From Pantoea phytobeneficialis (GTDB lineage Bacteria > Pseudomonadota > Gammaproteobacteria > Enterobacterales > Enterobacteriaceae): DNA of 64,000 bases. Position numbers and translations under genes: made by a program. Below the pieces are notes generated by a model that was given only the letters and a program-made list of their open reading frames with translations, made no database searches and had not been told where the DNA came from. Below, piece after piece: positions 60,387-64,000 of this stretch. How positions within the stretch are numbered: position 1 is the stretch's first letter; the number at the start of each line of letters is the position of its first letter. The stretch spans positions 3,386,155 through 3,450,154 of the forward strand of contig NZ_CP024636.1 in the NCBI RefSeq assembly GCF_009728735.1, written 5' to 3'.

Positions 60387-61766
60387 TTAATCGAAAAGGG
60401 CGGTAACGTAGTCGTTGCTGAAACGTCGCTGTGGATCGAGCTGCTGGCGCACCGCGCGAAAGGCATCCCACTGTGGATAGATATCCCGCCAGGTGTAACG
60501 CTGCGGATCGTAATATTTTCCCCAATGGGGGCGGCCACCCTCAGCCGCGAGCAGCTTTTCCACTTCAGTAAGAAAATGCAGGCCTTCCTGCGATAGCGAA
60601 CCGTCGTCGGCGTAGTACACCACAAAACCAAAAAAGCAGGTGGGCTGTTGATACGCCGGGCTGAGCCATGCCGACGATGGCCCGGTACAGCGCAGAATAA
60701 TCGGGTAATGCATATGTGGATGTTTTGCCGCGTACCATGCTTTAATTTTCCCGATGACAGCGGGCGTTCGCGCCAGCGGGACACCAATCTCCACATTGAT
60801 CTGCGGCACCGCAATGCCACGGCAAAATAACTGATAGATATCGCCGCTGATGTCGGTGAAGTCGCGAAAACGCGTCACGGTGCGGAACTGTTTACCCCCT
60901 TTGCCGTGAATCTGCGTATCGCGATGCATCTGGGCCAGCGTCTGGTCGATAGTTTCATTCAGGCTGCTGTCGGTCCCCTCGCCATGTTCAATCACTTCAC
61001 GCTGGTTGGCGTAGTAACGTTGTTGATCCTGGGGATTGGCTTCTTCGGCATTCCACACATGCAGCAGATTGTCGTCAACAAACCACCAGGCTTTGCTCAG
61101 TTCGTATTGCTGATTCCAGGTCAGCAGATCCTGACCGAGGTTGTCAGCCGTAACGGCATATTTATGGCAGGTAAACAGGCGAAAAGGGCGGGTGCGTAAC
61201 GTGACGGCTGTGATAATGCCTAATGCGCCCAGCCCCACCTGTACAGCAGAAAAATCGGCATCATCACGGGTGAACTCCCGCAGGCTGCCATCCGCCAACA
61301 CCATGCGAATGCGAGTCGCTTCGTCAGCCAGTGAACTTTGATCCAGCCCCTGACCGTGGGTGCCGGTTGACATCGCACCCGCCAGAGTCTGGACCGCAAT
61401 CACGCCCGGCGAGGAGGCCAGCATGCGATCCATCCCTGTCAGGGTGGCATAGATCTGCTCCAGTTGGGTGCCAGCGGCAAAGGTGACGCTCTCATCATCG
61501 ACAGCGATCACCCCCTGCATTGCGCTGAGATCCAGTAGCAGATCCTGTGCCCCGACGCCCAGCATCCGGCCTGGTGACAGACGGCTGCCGAGCACGCGTA
61601 CTTTGCCTGTGGTCTGACGTAGCAGCTGTTGTAATTCCGCTTCGCAGGTTGGCCGCTGTAGCTGGGCACGCAGACCGACGACGCTATTTTGCGCCCAGTT
61701 CCACAGACGGTTTTCGTTATCGATGTTGGCGGTGTGGCGTAAAGGATAAAGGTGGGAATCTTTCAC
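60387..61766 (-). CDS. FAD-binding oxidoreductase, D-arabinono-1,4-lactone oxidase-like (459 aa)
   Basis: An N-terminal WNWAQNSVVG and RPTCEAELQQLL begin a PCMH-type FAD domain (LGSRLSPGRM, SPGVIAVQTLAGAMSTGTHGQG, GLGALGIITAVTLRT). The C-terminal HWGKYYDP motif is the ALO-family signature. Such enzymes oxidise aldonolactones or alditols with oxygen. I place the start at a GTG (61766), eight bases after AAGGA; a longer in-frame ATG reading at 61826 overlaps the TetR gene and looks unrelated. The ribosome-binding site lies in the arm of a large inverted repeat. It is followed by the GT8 gene. Confidence 0.82.
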   Translation of the reverse strand: MKDSHLYPLRHTANIDNENRLWNWAQNSVVGLRAQLQRPTCEAELQQLLRQTTGKVRVLGSRLSPGRMLGVGAQDLLLDLSAMQGVIAVDDESVTFAAGTQLEQIYATLTGMDRMLASSPGVIAVQTLAGAMSTGTHGQGLDQSSLADEATRIRMVLADGSLREFTRDDADFSAVQVGLGALGIITAVTLRTRPFRLFTCHKYAVTADNLGQDLLTWNQQYELSKAWWFVDDNLLHVWNAEEANPQDQQRYYANQREVIEHGEGTDSSLNETIDQTLAQMHRDTQIHGKGGKQFRTVTRFRDFTDISGDIYQLFCRGIAVPQINVEIGVPLARTPAVIGKIKAWYAAKHPHMHYPIILRCTGPSSAWLSPAYQQPTCFFGFVVYYADDGSLSQEGLHFLTEVEKLLAAEGGRPHWGKYYDPQRYTWRDIYPQWDAFRAVRQQLDPQRRFSNDYVTALFD

Positions 61767-61775
61767 TACGGCGTT

Positions 61776-61846
61776 CCTTAGTCTGAGGTCTGTGATGGTC
61801 CCATTGACTAAAGCGTAGACCATCACAGCGCAGCCGCAGACTAAGG
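61776..61846. repeat. Nested inverted repeat between the TetR gene and the lactone-oxidase-like gene
   Basis: Outer arms CCTTAGTCTG (61776-61785) and CAGACTAAGG (61837-61846) enclose inner arms TGTGATGGTC (61791-61800) and GACCATCACA (61818-61827). All are perfect 10-base matches. The 71-base structure starts in the TetR stop codon and ends inside the ribosome-binding site of the next gene. No U tract follows. Confidence 0.85.
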
Positions 61847-62479
61847 GGCTTTGCGGATATAGCGGAGCGTGGCGGTAACCGCCAGTTGGCGATTGCGGTG
61901 GATACTCTCCTCTTCACTGTTATCCGGGCTAAACAGCGCGTTAAAGGTATAACGGTTGGAGACATGATGGACGCAGATGCTGCTTATCAGGCGATGCACA
62001 TCAATGGTATTCACGCCGGTGATAAAAATGCCCTGCTGTTGCCCGCGCGACAAAATGTCATCGAGCAGGTCGAGGGCACTTTTATTCAGCGCTTTAATAC
62101 GTTCTGATTGGGTGATGTAGCGACCGCGCAGCAGGTTTTCGGTGCAGACCAGCCGCATAAAATCCGGGTGCGAAACGTGGTAATCGAAACTGGCTTCTAC
62201 CAGTTTGGTCATCGCCTCTTCCGGGGCCATCGCCGCGAGATTCAGCCCGGTTTCATGCTGACGAATCGCCTGATAAACCTGCTCCAGCACCTCGATATAC
62301 AACTTCTCTTTATTAACGAAGTGATAGACCACCATACGTTTGGTGGTCTGAGCGTGTTCAGCAATCTGCTCCAGCCGTGCCCCTTGCATACCGAATTCGG
62401 CAAAGGTTTTCAGTGCGCCAGCAAGGATGCGTTTCTTCAGCCCTTCAGGGTCATTTTTACGTTTGGTCGTTTCTGACAT
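61841..62479 (-). CDS. TetR-family regulator (212 aa)
   Basis: The N-terminal helix-turn-helix reads KKRILAGALKTFAEFGMQGARLEQIAEHAQTTKRMVVYHFVNKEKLYIEVL, a standard TetR DNA-binding domain. The C-terminal domain is helical with a ligand pocket (SFDYHVSHPDFMRLVCTENLLRG). The ATG at 62479 (MSETTKRK) is preferred to an in-frame ATG 13 codons upstream. It lies upstream of the lactone-oxidase-like gene on the same strand and may regulate it. The ligand is unknown. Confidence 0.85.
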   Translation of the reverse strand: MSETTKRKNDPEGLKKRILAGALKTFAEFGMQGARLEQIAEHAQTTKRMVVYHFVNKEKLYIEVLEQVYQAIRQHETGLNLAAMAPEEAMTKLVEASFDYHVSHPDFMRLVCTENLLRGRYITQSERIKALNKSALDLLDDILSRGQQQGIFITGVNTIDVHRLISSICVHHVSNRYTFNALFSPDNSEEESIHRNRQLAVTATLRYIRKAP

Positions 62480-62671
62480 AGTGCTCAATAACAAGGTGCG
62501 AAAAGGTGATGTTAGCACAGCATGCCGGGTGAAAACGTAAGGCTGTGCGCTTTATATGCTTTTTGTGAATAACAATTCTGAAATCGAGATTAAGTGATAA
62601 TAAGTCGCTGCGTATACTGCGCTGATTCCCGGCCCGCGAGCCGGGCCATGCGCGCCCGATGCAGGTGAACC

Positions 62672-63772
62672 ATGACACTACTCTTTCCCGATGACATTTC
62701 ATTATCGCGCCGTGCGGCCACGGATACGACAGATATTGTGCACCGTGCACCGGTGGTGGTTAACGTACGCGATCTTTCTCGTACGTTTGGTGCAACTCAT
62801 GCGCTGCGCAAACTCTCTCTGACCGTCAATCAAGGCGAAATCCTCGGTATTATCGGCCGCAGCGGTGCCGGGAAATCGACGCTGATTCGCTGTCTTAACG
62901 GCCTGGAACAGCCGGACGAAGGCGTGATTGAAATCGAGGGGCGTGCGATCAGTGGGTTGTCGGAACAGGACCTGCAAGCGGTACGTAGCCGGGTTGGCAT
63001 GGTGTTTCAGCACTTTAATTTGCTCTCGGCGAAAACCGTGGCGCAGAACGTGGCGTTGCCACTGAAAATTGCCGGTGTGGCGAAAGCACTGCGTCAGCAG
63101 CGTGTTGCGGAGTTATTGCAGCTGGTGGGGTTGTCCGATAAAACGGATCACTATCCGGCGGCACTGTCGGGTGGTCAGAAGCAGCGCGTGGGGATTGCCC
63201 GGGCGCTGGCGGGAAAGCCCGCGTTGCTGCTGTGCGATGAGGCGACCTCAGCGTTAGATCCTGAAACCACCCGCTCCATTCTGGGGTTGCTGAAATCTCT
63301 TAATCAGCAACTTGGCATCACCATTCTGTTGATCACCCATGAGATGGAGGTAATCAAATCCGTCGCGCATCGGGTCGCGGTGATCGACGCCGGGGAAATT
63401 ATTGAAAGCGGGCCGGTATGGCAGGTATTCGCCCATCCGCAAACCCCACTGACACAAACGCTGCTGCGCGGTTTGCTGCCCCAGTTGCCGGAAAATCTGG
63501 CGGCGCGTCTTCAGCAACAGCCTGTCGGTGAAGCCATTTATCGCGTTGATTTTGCTGGTGAAGATGATCAGGGCGATTTACTGACGCGCCTTGCAACGCG
63601 CTGGCCGGGGGCATTCCGTTTATTGCAGGGTGGGGTAGACCACATTCAGCACTACGCGGTAGTCCGTTTCTTTATTGCGCTGCCGCAGGCGCAACAGCAA
63701 CCCGTCATCAGTTGGCTGCAACAGCAGCAGGCACAAGTGGAGAGAATCGGCTATGTCACCGGTAATGATTGA
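62672..63772 (+). CDS. MetN-type ABC transporter ATPase with NIL domain (366 aa)
   Basis: An ABC ATPase with Walker A GRSGAGKST, Q-loop VFQHFNLL, signature LSGGQKQR and Walker B LLLCDEAT. The C-terminal ~90 residues (from about 275) match the NIL domain of D-methionine importers, which binds methionine for feedback control. An unusual 30-residue N-terminal extension precedes the ATPase domain. It overlaps a metI-like gene. The housekeeping metNIQ normally lies elsewhere, so this may be a second importer; I do not assign metN firmly. The ATG follows CAGGTG. Confidence 0.85.
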   Translation: MTLLFPDDISLSRRAATDTTDIVHRAPVVVNVRDLSRTFGATHALRKLSLTVNQGEILGIIGRSGAGKSTLIRCLNGLEQPDEGVIEIEGRAISGLSEQDLQAVRSRVGMVFQHFNLLSAKTVAQNVALPLKIAGVAKALRQQRVAELLQLVGLSDKTDHYPAALSGGQKQRVGIARALAGKPALLLCDEATSALDPETTRSILGLLKSLNQQLGITILLITHEMEVIKSVAHRVAVIDAGEIIESGPVWQVFAHPQTPLTQTLLRGLLPQLPENLAARLQQQPVGEAIYRVDFAGEDDQGDLLTRLATRWPGAFRLLQGGVDHIQHYAVVRFFIALPQAQQQPVISWLQQQQAQVERIGYVTGND

Positions 63773-64000
63773 TTTAATGCTTAACGCCATTGGCGAAACC
63801 TTGCTGATGACGCTGGTTTCTGGCTTGTTTTCACTGGTTGCCGGGCTGCCATTGGGTTTGATTTTAGTGGTGACCAGTCCCGGTGGCATTGCCGAACACC
63901 GGCTGATTAATCAGGTGCTGGGGATCATCATCAATGGGTTTCGATCCTTACCCTTCATTATTCTGCTGGTGGCGCTAATCCCGTTTACCCGTTTTCTGGT
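63753..64000 (+). CDS. MetI-type ABC permease, 3' end outside the window
   Basis: The visible 82 codons read as the N-terminal spans of a methionine-importer permease: a short MIDLMLNAIGETLLMTLVSG start, LPLGLILVV and GFRSLPFIILLVALIPFTRFL, the conserved EAA-preceding region. The ATG at 63753 lies inside the end of the ATPase gene (20-base overlap) after GAGAG; an internal ATG at 63765 is also possible. The gene continues beyond base 64000. Confidence 0.85.
   Translation, partial: MSPVMIDLMLNAIGETLLMTLVSGLFSLVAGLPLGLILVVTSPGGIAEHRLINQVLGIIINGFRSLPFIILLVALIPFTRFL

Overview
The window looks like the chromosome of a Pantoea/Erwinia-type enterobacterium (Erwiniaceae). The histidine operon, gnd, sbcB, dacD, sbmC, yeeA, tmaR, plaP and the puu genes all read as close relatives of the Escherichia coli proteins. 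The accessory content and the small dispersed GC-rich repeats are not those of E. coli. The genus is inferred from style and recalled protein similarity; no database was searched.

Layout. 1-4698: the downstream end of an AT-rich O-antigen cluster (three glycosyltransferases, the first cut by the window edge, and a HAD-family protein). 4932-6341: gnd. 6374-8947: three minus-strand genes (AstE-like deacylase, periplasmic amino-acid-binding protein, YbaK-like deacylase). 9017-16326: complete his operon hisGDCBHAFI on the minus strand with promoter, hisL leader peptide and attenuator. 16436-17263: yeeZ. 17308-20317: AT-rich gtr operon (gtrA, gtrB, an unknown small gene, a GtrII/GtrC-like membrane protein). 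20435-26409: putrescine block puuB-puuR-puuD / puuA, then a small overlapping upstream ORF and plaP. 26491-32561: four-carbon acid-sugar (tetronate) cluster equivalent to ygbI / ltnD-otnK-otnC-otnI-ygbN. 32595-37609: sbcB, dacD, sbmC, yeeA, tmaR. 37713-44465: LacI relative, ydcF, a quinone oxidoreductase / CMD-family / aldehyde dehydrogenase operon with divergent LysR regulator, and a ketopantoate-reductase-like gene. 44557-46764: an EF-G paralogue preceded by a short leader ORF and an intrinsic terminator. 46767-51468: desaturase with a PhnD-like protein, a flavin monooxygenase, a GST and a LysR regulator. 51582-57890: an AT-rich 2102-residue protein with a C-terminal HExxH motif, ending close to tRNA-Asn (57966-58041). 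58385-64000: Gfo/Idh/MocA oxidoreductase, GT8 transferase, lactone-oxidase-like flavoprotein, TetR regulator, and the start of a second metNI-type transporter.

How it fits together. The backbone O-antigen, gnd, his, yeeZ, plaP, sbcB, dacD, sbmC, yeeA, tmaR is collinear with the E. coli his region (known order, recalled). Foreign or rearranged cassettes occupy the junctions: the usual ugd/wzz place between gnd and hisI, the yeeY place, and the place between plaP and sbcB. Three systems deserve most attention: the giant HExxH protein beside tRNA-Asn, the leader-peptide/terminator arrangement in front of the EF-G paralogue, and the small ORF overlapping the plaP start.
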